Source: Anisakis pegreffii
Taxonomy: Eukaryota; Nematoda; Chromadorea; Rhabditida; Anisakidae
Direction: 5' to 3'
DNA: 64,000 nt
NCBI GenBank assembly: GCA_035041965.1
Contig: JAPYMA010000377.1
Span: 1-64,000, forward strand
The notes beneath the pieces were generated by a model. The model made no database searches. It saw nothing but the letters and a program-made list of their open reading frames with translations, and had not been told where the DNA came from. Below, in pieces: positions 1 to 11,600 of the stretch. Within the stretch, counting starts at the first letter, position 1; every line of letters starts with the position of its first letter. The translations under genes were made by a program, and so were the position numbers.

Positions 1-711
1 CCGGATACATATTCATTTTTGCAACAACGTTCGATTGAGCAGAATCTCTGCTTTCTAAAAATGAAAAGCTTGCCGAGAAATTCCGCCTCTGCGAGGAGAT
101 ATAGCTATTTTTCTGTTGCGATAGAGGTTGGCACATTCAAACCTACCGTACCCTCAGCTTTGACCAGTAACCTATCAATTTCTTCACACCAGTCGATCGA
201 GCAGAATCTCTGCGTTCAGAAAAATATATATTTTGTCGGGCGATTTTGCTTATTTAAGGAGCTATAGCTATTTGATTAAAGCTATCTGAACTGGCGCTGA
301 GGTGCTCATTGTTATGCATTTGATCACTATAGATCAATGCATATTATACATTACCATTGAAATATGGGTACATTCAAGCCTACCGTCTTCTCAAGTTTGC
401 CCGGATACATATTCATGTTTGCACATCGTTCGATTGAGCAGAATCTCTGCTTTCTAAAAATGAAAAGCTTGCCGAGAAATTCCGCCTCTGCGAGGAGATA
501 TAGCTATTTTTCTGATGCGATAGGGGTTGGCACATTCAAACCTACCGTACCCTCAGCTTTGACCAGTAACCTATCAATTTCTTCACACCAGTCGATCGAG
601 CAGAATCTCTGCGTTCAGAAAAATATATATTTTGTCGGACGATTTTGCTTAGTTGAGGAGCTATAGCTATTTGAATTAAGCTATTTGAACCGGCGCTGAG
701 ATGCTCATTGA

Positions 712-743
712 TATGCATTTGATCACTATAGATCAATGCATAT
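712..743. repeat. Inverted repeat in each satellite unit (representative copy)
   Basis: A near-perfect inverted repeat has arms ATGCATTTGATC and GATCAATGCAT around the 6-base spacer ACTATA, with one base unpaired. It recurs once per 399-bp unit, in the extra spacer that makes one half of the dimer longer. The two variant-type units and the last unit carry base changes near or in it, but the GATC-ACTATA-GATC core is kept. It could form a hairpin or bind a dimeric protein; neither is shown. Confidence 0.85.
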
Positions 744-3423
744 TATACATTACCATTGAAATATGGGTACATTCAAGCCTACCGTCTTCTCAAGTTTGCC
801 CGGATACATATTCATGTTTGCACATCGTTCGATTGAGCAGAATCTCTGCTTTCTAAAAATGAAAAGCTTGCCGAGAAATTCCGCCTCTGCGAGGAGATAT
901 AGCTATTTTTCTGATGCGATAGGGGTTGGCACATTCAAACCTACCGTACCCTCAGCTTTGACCAGTAACCTATCAATTTCTTCACACCAGTCGATCGAGC
1001 AGAATCTCTGCGTTCAGAAAAATATATATTTTGTCGGACGATTTTGCTTAGTTGAGGAGCTATAGCTATTTGAATTAAGCTATTTGAACCGGCGCTGAGA
1101 TGCTCATTGATAGGCATTTGATCACTATAGATCAATGCATATTATACATTACCATTGAAATATGGGTACATTCAAGCCTACCGTCTTCTCAAGTTTGCCC
1201 GGATACATATTCATTTTTGCACAACGTTCGATTGAGCAGAATCTCTGCTTTCTAAAAATGAAAAGCTTGCCGAGAAATTCCGCCTCTGCGAGGAGATATA
1301 GCTATTTTTCTGTTGCGATAGAGGTTGGCACATTCAAACCTACCGTACCCTCAGCTTTGACCAGTAACCTATCAATTTCTTCACACCAGTCGATCGAGCA
1401 GAATCTCTGCGTTCAGAAAAATATATATTTTGTCGGGCGATTTTGCTTATTTAAGGAGCTATAGCTATTTGATTAAAGCTATCTGAACTGGCGCTGAGGT
1501 GCTCATTGTTATGCATTTGATCACTATAGATCAATGCATATTATACATTACCATTGAAATATGGGTACATTCAAGCCTACCGTCTTCTCAAGTTTGCCCG
1601 GATACATATTCATGTTTGCACATCGTTCGATTGAGCAGAATCTCTGCTTTCTAAAAATGAAAAGCTTGCCGAGAAATTCCGCCTCTGCGAGGAGATATAG
1701 CTATTTTTCTGATGCGATAGGGGTTGGCACATTCAAACCTACCGTACCCTCAGCTTTGACCAGTAACCTATCAATTTCTTCACACCAGTCGATCGAGCAG
1801 AATCTCTGCGTTCAGAAAAATATATATTTTGTCGGACGATTTTGCTTAGTTGAGGAGCTATAGCTATTTGAATTAAGCTATTTGAACCGGCGCTGAGATG
1901 CTCATTGATATGCATTTGATCACTATAGATCAATGCATATTATACATTACCATTGAAATATGGGTACATTCAAGCCTACCGTCTTCTCAAGTTTGCCCGG
2001 ATACATATTCATGTTTGCACATCGTTCGATTGAGCAGAATCTCTGCTTTCTAAAAATGAAAAGCTTGCCGAGAAATTCCGCCTCTGCGAGGAGATATAGC
2101 TATTTTTCTGATGCGATAGGGGTTGGCACATTCAAACCTACCGTACCCTCAGCTTTGACCAGTAACCTATCAATTTCTTCACACCAGTCGATCGAGCAGA
2201 ATCTCTGCGTTCAGAAAAATATATATTTTGTCGGACGATTTTGCTTAGTTGAGGAGCTATAGCTATTTGAATTAAGCTATTTGAACCGGCGCTGAGATGC
2301 TCATTGATATGCATTTGATCACTATAGATCAATGCATATTATACATTACCATTGAAATATGGGTACATTCAAGCCTACCGTCTTCTCAAGTTTGCCCGGA
2401 TACATATTCATGTTTGCACATCGTTCGATTGAGCAGAATCTCTGCTTTCTAAAAATGAAAAGCTTGCCGAGAAATTCCGCCTCTGCGAGGAGATATAGCT
2501 ATTTTTCTGATGCGATAGGGGTTGGCACATTCAAACCTACCGTACCCTCAGCTTTGACCAGTAACCTATCAATTTCTTCACACCAGTCGATCGAGCAGAA
2601 TCTCTGCGTTCAGAAAAATATATATTTTGTCGGACGATTTTGCTTAGTTGAGGAGCTATAGCTATTTGAATTAAGCTATTTGAACCGGCGCTGAGATGCT
2701 CATTGATATGCATTTGATCACTATAGATCAATGCATATTATACATTACCATTGAAATATGGGTACATTCAAGCCTACCGTCTTCTCAAGTTTGCCCGGAT
2801 ACATATTCATGTTTGCACATCGTTCGATTGAGCAGAATCTCTGCTTTCTAAAAATGAAAAGCTTGCCGAGAAATTCCGCCTCTGCGAGGAGATATAGCTA
2901 TTTTTCTGATGCGATAGGGGTTGGCACATTCAAACCTACCGTACCCTCAGCTTTGACCAGTAACCTATCAATTTCTTCACACCAGTCGATCGAGCAGAAT
3001 CTCTGCGTTCAGAAAAATATATATTTTGTCGGACGATTTTGCTTAGTTGAGGAGCTATAGCTATTTGAATTAAGCTATTTGAACCGGCGCTGAGATGCTC
3101 ATTGATATGCATTTGATCACTATAGATCAATGCATATTATACATTACCATTGAAATATGGGTACATTCAAGCCTACCGTCTTCTCAAGTTTGCCCGGATA
3201 CATATTCATGTTTGCACATCGTTCGATTGAGCAGAATCTCTGCTTTCTAAAAATGAAAAGCTTGCCGAGAAATTCCGCCTCTGCGAGGAGATATAGCTAT
3301 TTTTCTGATGCGATAGGGGTTGGCACATTCAAACCTACCGTACCCTCAGCTTTGACCAGTAACCTATCAATTTCTTCACACCAGTCGATCGAGCAGAATC
3401 TCTGCGTTCAGAAAAATATATAT

Positions 3424-3600
3424 TTTGTCGGACGATTTTTGCTTAGTTGAGGAGCTATAGCTATTTGAATTAAGCTATTTGAACCGGCGCTGCGATGCTC
3501 ATTGATACGCATTTGATCACTATAGATCAATGCATATTATACATTACCAGTGAAATATGGGTGCATTCAAGCCTGCCGAATACTTCTCAACTTTGCCCGG
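3424..3600. repeat. Divergent satellite junction inside the array
   Basis: This unit departs from its neighbours. It has an extra T (run of five instead of four) near 3437, CTGCGATG for CTGAGATG, TACGCAT for TATGCAT, and a changed stretch (CCTGCCGAATACTTCTCAAC in place of CCTACCGTCTTCTCAAG) around 3575. Units on both sides are almost identical to one another, so this is an older or separately mutated unit retained within a homogenised array. Confidence 0.8.
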
Positions 3601-6600
3601 ATACATATTCATGTTCGCACATCGTTCGATTGAGCAGAATCTCTGTTTTCTAAAAATGAAAAGCTTGCCGAGAAATTCCGCCTCTGCGAGGAGATATAGC
3701 TATTTTTCTGATGCGATAGGGGTTGGCACATTCAAACCTACCGTACCCTCAGCTTTGACCAGTAACCTATCAATTTCTTCACACCAGTCGATCGAGCAGA
3801 ATCTCTGCGTTCAGAAAAATATATATTTTGTCGGACGATTTTGCTTAGTTGAGGAGCTATAGCTATTTGAATTAAGCTATTTGAACCGGCGCTGAGATGC
3901 TCATTGATATGCATTTGATCACTATAGATCAATGCATATTATACATTACCATTGAAATATGGGTACATTCAAGCCTACCGTCTTCTCAAGTTTGCCCGGA
4001 TACATATTCATGTTTGCACATCGTTCGATTGAGCAGAATCTCTGCTTTCTAAAAATGAAAAGCTTGCCGAGAAATTCCGCCTCTGCGAGGAGATATAGCT
4101 ATTTTTCTGATGCGATAGGGGTTGGCACATTCAAACCTACCGTACCCTCAGCTTTGACCAGTAACCTATCAATTTCTTCACACCAGTCGATCGAGCAGAA
4201 TCTCTGCGTTCAGAAAAATATATATTTTGTCGGACGATTTTGCTTAGTTGAGGAGCTATAGCTATTTGAATTAAGCTATTTGAACCGGCGCTGAGATGCT
4301 CATTGATATGCATTTGATCACTATAGATCAATGCATATTATACATTACCATTGAAATATGGGTACATTCAAGCCTACCGTCTTCTCAAGTTTGCCCGGAT
4401 ACATATTCATGTTTGCACATCGTTCGATTGAGCAGAATCTCTGCTTTCTAAAAATGAAAAGCTTGCCGAGAAATTCCGCCTCTGCGAGGAGATATAGCTA
4501 TTTTTCTGATGCGATAGGGGTTGGCACATTCAAACCTACCGTACCCTCAGCTTTGACCAGTAACCTATCAATTTCTTCACACCAGTCGATCGAGCAGAAT
4601 CTCTGCGTTCAGAAAAATATATATTTTGTCGGACGATTTTGCTTAGTTGAGGAGCTATAGCTATTTGAATTAAGCTATTTGAACCGGCGCTGAGATGCTC
4701 ATTGATATGCATTTGATCACTATAGATCAATGCATATTATACATTACCATTGAAATATGGGTACATTCAAGCCTACCGTCTTCTCAAGTTTGCCCGGATA
4801 CATATTCATGTTTGCACATCGTTCGATTGAGCAGAATCTCTGCTTTCTAAAAATGAAAAGCTTGCCGAGAAATTCCGCCTCTGCGAGGAGATATAGCTAT
4901 TTTTCTGATGCGATAGGGGTTGGCACATTCAAACCTACCGTACCCTCAGCTTTGACCAGTAACCTATCAATTTCTTCACACCAGTCGATCGAGCAGAATC
5001 TCTGCGTTCAGAAAAATATATATTTTGTCGGACGATTTTGCTTAGTTGAGGAGCTATAGCTATTTGAATTAAGCTATTTGAACCGGCGCTGAGATGCTCA
5101 TTGATATGCATTTGATCACTATAGATCAATGCATATTATACATTACCATTGAAATATGGGTACATTCAAGCCTACCGTCTTCTCAAGTTTGCCCGGATAC
5201 ATATTCATGTTTGCACATCGTTCGATTGAGCAGAATCTCTGCTTTCTAAAAATGAAAAGCTTGCCGAGAAATTCCGCCTCTGCGAGGAGATATAGCTATT
5301 TTTCTGATGCGATAGGGGTTGGCACATTCAAACCTACCGTACCCTCAGCTTTGACCAGTAACCTATCAATTTCTTCACACCAGTCGATCGAGCAGAATCT
5401 CTGCGTTCAGAAAAATATATATTTTGTCGGACGATTTTGCTTAGTTGAGGAGCTATAGCTATTTGAATTAAGCTATTTGAACCGGCGCTGAGATGCTCAT
5501 TGATATGCATTTGATCACTATAGATCAATGCATATTATACATTACCATTGAAATATGGGTACATTCAAGCCTACCGTCTTCTCAAGTTTGCCCGGATACA
5601 TATTCATGTTTGCACATCGTTCGATTGAGCAGAATCTCTGCTTTCTAAAAATGAAAAGCTTGCCGAGAAATTCCGCCTCTGCGAGGAGATATAGCTATTT
5701 TTCTGATGCGATAGGGGTTGGCACATTCAAACCTACCGTACCCTCAGCTTTGACCAGTAACCTATCAATTTCTTCACACCAGTCGATCGAGCAGAATCTC
5801 TGCGTTCAGAAAAATATATATTTTGTCGGACGATTTTGCTTAGTTGAGGAGCTATAGCTATTTGAATTAAGCTATTTGAACCGGCGCTGAGATGCTCATT
5901 GATATGCATTTGATCACTATAGATCAATGCATATTATACATTACCATTGAAATATGGGTACATTCAAGCCTACCGTCTTCTCAAGTTTGCCCGGATACAT
6001 ATTCATGTTTGCACATCGTTCGATTGAGCAGAATCTCTGCTTTCTAAAAATGAAAAGCTTGCCGAGAAATTCCGCCTCTGCGAGGAGATATAGCTATTTT
6101 TCTGATGCGATAGGGGTTGGCACATTCAAACCTACCGTACCCTCAGCTTTGACCAGTAACCTATCAATTTCTTCACACCAGTCGATCGAGCAGAATCTCT
6201 GCGTTCAGAAAAATATATATTTTGTCGGACGATTTTGCTTAGTTGAGGAGCTATAGCTATTTGAATTAAGCTATTTGAACCGGCGCTGAGATGCTCATTG
6301 ATATGCATTTGATCACTATAGATCAATGCATATTATACATTACCATTGAAATATGGGTACATTCAAGCCTACCGTCTTCTCAAGTTTGCCCGGATACATA
6401 TTCATGTTTGCACATCGTTCGATTGAGCAGAATCTCTGCTTTCTAAAAATGAAAAGCTTGCCGAGAAATTCCGCCTCTGCGAGGAGATATAGCTATTTTT
6501 CTGATGCGATAGGGGTTGGCACATTCAAACCTACCGTACCCTCAGCTTTGACCAGTAACCTATCAATTTCTTCACACCAGTCGATCGAGCAGAATCTCTG

Positions 6601-7187
6601 CGTTCAGAAAAATATATATTTTGTCGGACGATTTTGCTTAGTTGAGGAGCTATAGCTATTTGAATTAAGCTATTTGAACCGGCGCTGAGATGCTCATTGA
6701 TATGCATTTGATCACTATAGATCAATGCATATTATACATTACCATTGAAATATGGGTACATTCAAGCCTACCGTCTTCTCAAGTTTGCCCGGATACATAT
6801 TCATGTTTGCACATCGTTCGATTGAGCAGAATCTCTGCTTTCTAAAAATGAAAAGCTTGCCGAGAAATTCCGCCTCTGCGAGGAGATATAGCTATTTTTC
6901 TGATGCGATAGGGGTTGGCACATTCAAACCTACCGTACCCTCAGCTTTGACCAGTAACCTATCAATTTCTTCACACCAGTCGATCGAGCAGAATCTCTGC
7001 GTTCAGAAAAATATATATTTTGTCGGGCGATTTTGCTTAGTTAAGGAGCTATAGCTATTTGATTAAAGCTATCTGAACTGGCGCTGAGGTGCTCATTGAT
7101 ATGCAATTGATCACTATAGATCAATGCATATTGCACATTGTTATAGAAATATAGGTTTGAAACATTCAAACATGCCGTCTTCTCCCT

Positions 7188-8608
7188 CCGTTCATGTTTG
7201 CGTTTTGATCAGCAATTTGCCTCTTAATCAGCACTGAGGAAACGAGAGAAATATCTGATATCGTATTGTCGAAGAATTGGCAACCAGTGCTGTTACCGAC
7301 CTCAAAGCTCACAATCAGAACGAAAAAAGAAATTTTCTTCGGAAGCAAATTGATGAGATGCTAGCTTCTCGTAAGATATTGCATTGCATATCACATTGCA
7401 CCATTGTATAGGGTCATCTGAATGATCTCGTAAATGATTGAAAATGATCCGAATCATGTTTCGGTCAAAATTTTGTAGAGTGAATTTTTTCGGTCAATTT
7501 TTTCACGTTCTTAGGTCAAAATTATCTACAGTCTACGATTCCTGAGCCACGTTCGCAATGTTGTCAGCTGTCAGCTGTATATTCATTGTTGATGTCTCAG
7601 TTTCTAGAAATCTCACAATCACCATGAATCATTTCAATGTTGCAAATATAGGGGAGTGAATTCCAAATTTGTATTTCCTTTTTTCCAAACATTATCGTGT
7701 TATTACTTTCTATTCATTACTCGTCGCGCACCATTGGTCGCTATCGAACGTTTGTCCTCGCAACAACGAGTTCACATTCCCAAATTTATTCGCTTGCGCT
7801 CAAGGAGTGACAGTTTTTCAGTTTCACTCAAGTACATGAACTACTTACGTTTATAGAAATATGTTCACTGCACTCACTCCCACAGTTGATATTGAACAGA
7901 TCATCACCTATATGCACACCTCTGTGTCATCTACAGACTACTCGTCTTGCAAGTGTTGCGAGCATGAACCGCAAACATTGAACAGACTACTCGTCAAAGC
8001 ATGAACCTTCCTCGGAGTATCATATCGGCAAACATAAGACATTGAACACTCAGAATCATACGACATTTATCATTCTAGGTTGTTCGGCCGGCAAATTGAC
8101 GGAAATGATTGGATGGAATCGAAGATCGGTTTCTTGATCCAAATTATGCCCGTAAATGTTCATGGAGGTTGGTCACTGAGAAATCATAATATTTCTAAGA
8201 TTATCACTCTCATTTTATCCGAGTATTTTTTATCAGATTCATCAGATCACCTTGTTCATTTCGAATGGCTGTTGATGCATCAGTTGCTCTTGTTTCTACG
8301 CAACTATAAGTTAACTGATGAAGTGACTTCGCTTTCAGTTTACACTGCTGGTCTCTATACAGCCTTTTGACATATTGAACGTTGTCAAAGTGTTTTAAAC
8401 TGCAAACTGCGTTCATGTTCAACGGAATATCCCAGCTCCCAAATGGTATTCAATAACATCATAATCCATCAATGACATCAACAATAACACTGATAACAAC
8501 AGTAACTGACATGCTCATGACTGCTGGTTGAAGACCTGAGACATTCGTAACCGAATCCAGTCTCCTCCTGACTCGATGGTTGTCTTATGTCATTATGTAT
8601 ACTTGGCA
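7188..8608. other. Array edge and intergenic region
   Basis: From about 7140 the satellite fades: a degenerate half-unit (ACATTCAAACATGCCGTCTT) can still be seen near 7160-7210. Beyond it lies AT-rich sequence with short open frames on both strands that show no splice-site context or family resemblance. I see no gene here. It includes the 3' flank of the BPI-like gene, in which I did not find a clear AATAAA close to the stop. Confidence 0.5.
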
Positions 8609-11600
8609 CTATAAAGTTTTCAGAACATCAGTTGAAATGATAAAATCAGTTGAAATATGCAACGCATGATCTAAGAAATCAATTTGCGGCTGTATCAGTT
8701 CAATGGGAAGTCCAACTTGTGGCAGCTTCATTGGAATGCCCTGGCTTAGTTGCTCGTTCAACGCCTGCAACACCATTAGATTATCAGGAGTATAAACTGG
8801 GGAATGATCGCTCACAGGCTGAACAAATTACTTAACACAAAATATTGTCCAAATCAATCCATAAGAATTTGTGTTTCAATCCAGAATGATTTTCCAATCA
8901 ATCCAGAATTCGATTTCTCAATTGAATGCTATCCTCAATCAATGTTCACAATTGTCATTTCCATTCAATTCAACGATGTTCCAGTCGAATGGCAGATGAT
9001 TTTTAATATGAATGATTATATCTGCTTCACGGGTGACAAATTAGCGATTTTGAATGTTTCCGATGAGAGTTTCTCTCGTAGAAACATCTTCTCAAGAAGA
9101 ATTAATGAGGAACTGCATACCTTCAGTAACACTCGCTTCCCAAATTTCCTTAAATTGTTAAGATTTTCTTCCGGAATACCTAAACTGTTGTCGGTATCGT
9201 TCAGCTCGAGAACATTCAGGAATGCTTTCCCGAAAAGATTGCTCTGCCTGATCGAAAACACAAGTTTAGTCAGTGTGGTGATTTTCAACGATCCAATGAA
9301 TGTTTCCGAATCATCAATAAAGAAATCCACGGCTAAAATAATGTCGACAACGACGTTCCCTGAAACGTCCTTCCATTAGCTACGCACAAGGAACACTAAA
9401 GAGTGAACTAGCCCTTACGACTGATAACCTATTAGTAACTTACATCCGTCACTTATATCTATATTTTGCAGGTGATATGTGACATGAATTTAAAAGGTGA
9501 GCAGTGTTCATGCGTCTGTTTATCTGATCGTGTGTGATGCGAAGTCATCACCCAAATCATGCATAAAACTCAAATCTAATGGCAAATTCAAGCGTCTAAT
9601 TATTGCTTGTTCAACAGTCATACCAAACTGTTCCAAAACCAAATGTTAAGATTTTCGTGCGTGTAGTTGAGGTTCTGAACCTTAAGCTAAACAATATCAT
9701 AGAATTCAATTTAACCCAACTATCTGTTCATGAAGCATACAGATCCAGTGTTCTCTTGAATGGTAATTCTCACCTGACCTTTTGAAGATCACAGATGGTG
9801 CACGAGCGCTATGCATGTGAACATTCAAGTATTTATTCGGGTGATTATGGCCAACTTTAGGCATGAGTAAACCAATGCAATCACCATTGTCGGTGAATTT
9901 ATCTTCGGCGAATGGACGATCAACGTTATCCATTTGAAAGAAATCTCTCATCAGCAGTTATGTTTTCTATCAATTGAATAACAACAACGACAAAGACAAA
10001 ATGAGACGTACAATTACTAAATAAAACTAGGTGATCCCATAGGATTAATAAGAACAAGATAATGTGTTTCTCTGAAGAGGTTCCAAAGTTAGATGCTGAA
10101 CTTGGTACCTTCCTATGGAAGCCGTCATCCTGCACACAGGTTGTTCGTAAGAACTGCTTGCCGTTTCGGGTCGCATGCGGCCGAATTTTCAGCGACAGCT
10201 TCTGCTTCCTTTAAATCGAACAGTTAGGTGAATTGGAAATCTTCCACTGATTTTACCATGCGCAATTACATGTTCAAAAAAGTTCTGCCTCAAGTGAGTA
10301 GGTATCCCAGCATAACGACACAATTTTTCGTGTTGATACTGTTTCGACCACCACAGCTTCTCGTGATAACCCTTTGGGATGAATTCTCAATTTTCTTCAG
10401 TTGACCTGCTTGTAGCAACTGTTTTGTTGCCTTATCCATGACCAGACAAATACTTTTGATCACATCACATGAGCAATTCAAACGATTCAATACGTAAATT
10501 CGAACGGATTAATTGTCTCAGAACCGCTTACTGGTGAATATGGTACAAGAGAGAATTGAGTGTGAAGTCACCAATCAGTATTTCGGCCATTCGTTGCTCA
10601 ATTCGTTGCGGAAATACCATCGGAAATGCTCCGAAAAGGGTGTCTGGGTTTGACCGAGCACTGAACTCGCCGTTAACATCCACTGTTTGATCGTTTCTGG
10701 TTGAGTTAAAGCTTTTCAGACTTACAGAAAGCGATATATCATCAAGACTCTCCTAAATGCACCTATAACATCATTTATAGAAGCAACGAGAGCAATAATC
10801 CTATCTGTCACCTCGGAGCATGCAAAACTCAATTGCAGTAACTTAATCATTAGGCTCGAGCCAATAAAATGAGTTCCATTTCATCCTTTTGACAATAATG
10901 AAGTCATCTTTAACATTGCATTTCTAAAAGTAGCGACTTTCATCGTGACACATTCAATCGGTTCTCTTGCGTTGAACCAACAAGATAATATTCCAGCTGG
11001 CCAGCCAAAGCTGCTAATAATTCTTAGCTAGCCAACTGAAGAGATCGGAAGTGTGCTTGAAATTGTGAGCGTGTTGAATAAATCCAAATCATTTGATGCA
11101 ACTCACCGCGTCAAACGACTGCCTCAGAAGCATCCTGATTGTTTCGAATTTCTCGGTTAGAATTTTTGACGGACAAACTGCGCAGAGATGTTGAAGTATA
11201 TTTGTTTGAGATGATATTCTTGGAGTAGCTCTTTCCTCCGGATGCATCAAATCATCATCACTTTCATCTATCCCCATGGCAAAACTGTGATCACTTATGT
11301 CGAACAATAGTGATAACCAATTACGTATAATCAGTTCCAAGGGTTCAATTAAATGAACATAAACAGCTGCCAGTTTGAATTGTTTTGAATGGAGATACTT
11401 AGGAAATTGCTGGTTTCGTGGATGTTTTCTCCGGCTGAATCTAGCCGTAGCGGATGTTATAGATGTATCTGCTTCGAACACTGCTGCTTGTTGTTGACAA
11501 TCAATCATGAAACACTGGAAATTTCTCCTTGAATTGCATGATAACTCATTGATTTGATTGAACTCAGTGAGCTGTACACATCTGCTTTTCCAGGCAAAAT

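Larger units (their letters stand above)
1..7187. repeat. 399-bp satellite tandem array (about 18 units)
   Basis: The same sequence recurs every 399 bp from the window start to about 7187. Counting at the CCGGATACATATTCAT landmark gives starts at 1, 401, 800 and so on to about 6789, so 17 full units and a decayed last one. Most units are identical or differ by one base, for example TATGCAT to TAGGCAT near 1113. Each unit is itself a dimer: two related halves both carry an ACATTCAA.CCTACCGT box, a TCGAT.GAGCAGAATCTCTGC box and a GAGGAG.TATAGCTATTT box, offset 162 bp and 237 bp alternately. Short open frames (100 aa plus, 64 aa minus) recur in every unit but simply follow the repeat. The array continues left of the window. 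This is satellite DNA; its chromosomal role is not shown here. Confidence 0.97.

Noticed and set aside
364..7054. Repeated 100-aa plus-strand and 64-aa minus-strand open frames in the satellite
   Set aside because: They recur because the 399-bp unit does. Both halves and both strands stay open together, no splice or start context differs from unit to unit, and the unit with an inserted base simply shifts frame. There is no sign of selection on a protein.
1..7187. CRISPR-like or phage-like repeat array
   Set aside because: Units are 399 bp with no unique spacers, in an intron-bearing eukaryotic context.
9926..10530. Exact exon structure between BPI-like exons ending at 10532 and 9774
   Set aside because: Several open pieces (for example around 10140-10230 with AENSAACDPKR, and 10330-10480) could be exons, but no pair of splice sites joined them in phase. 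I left this part unresolved rather than force a model.
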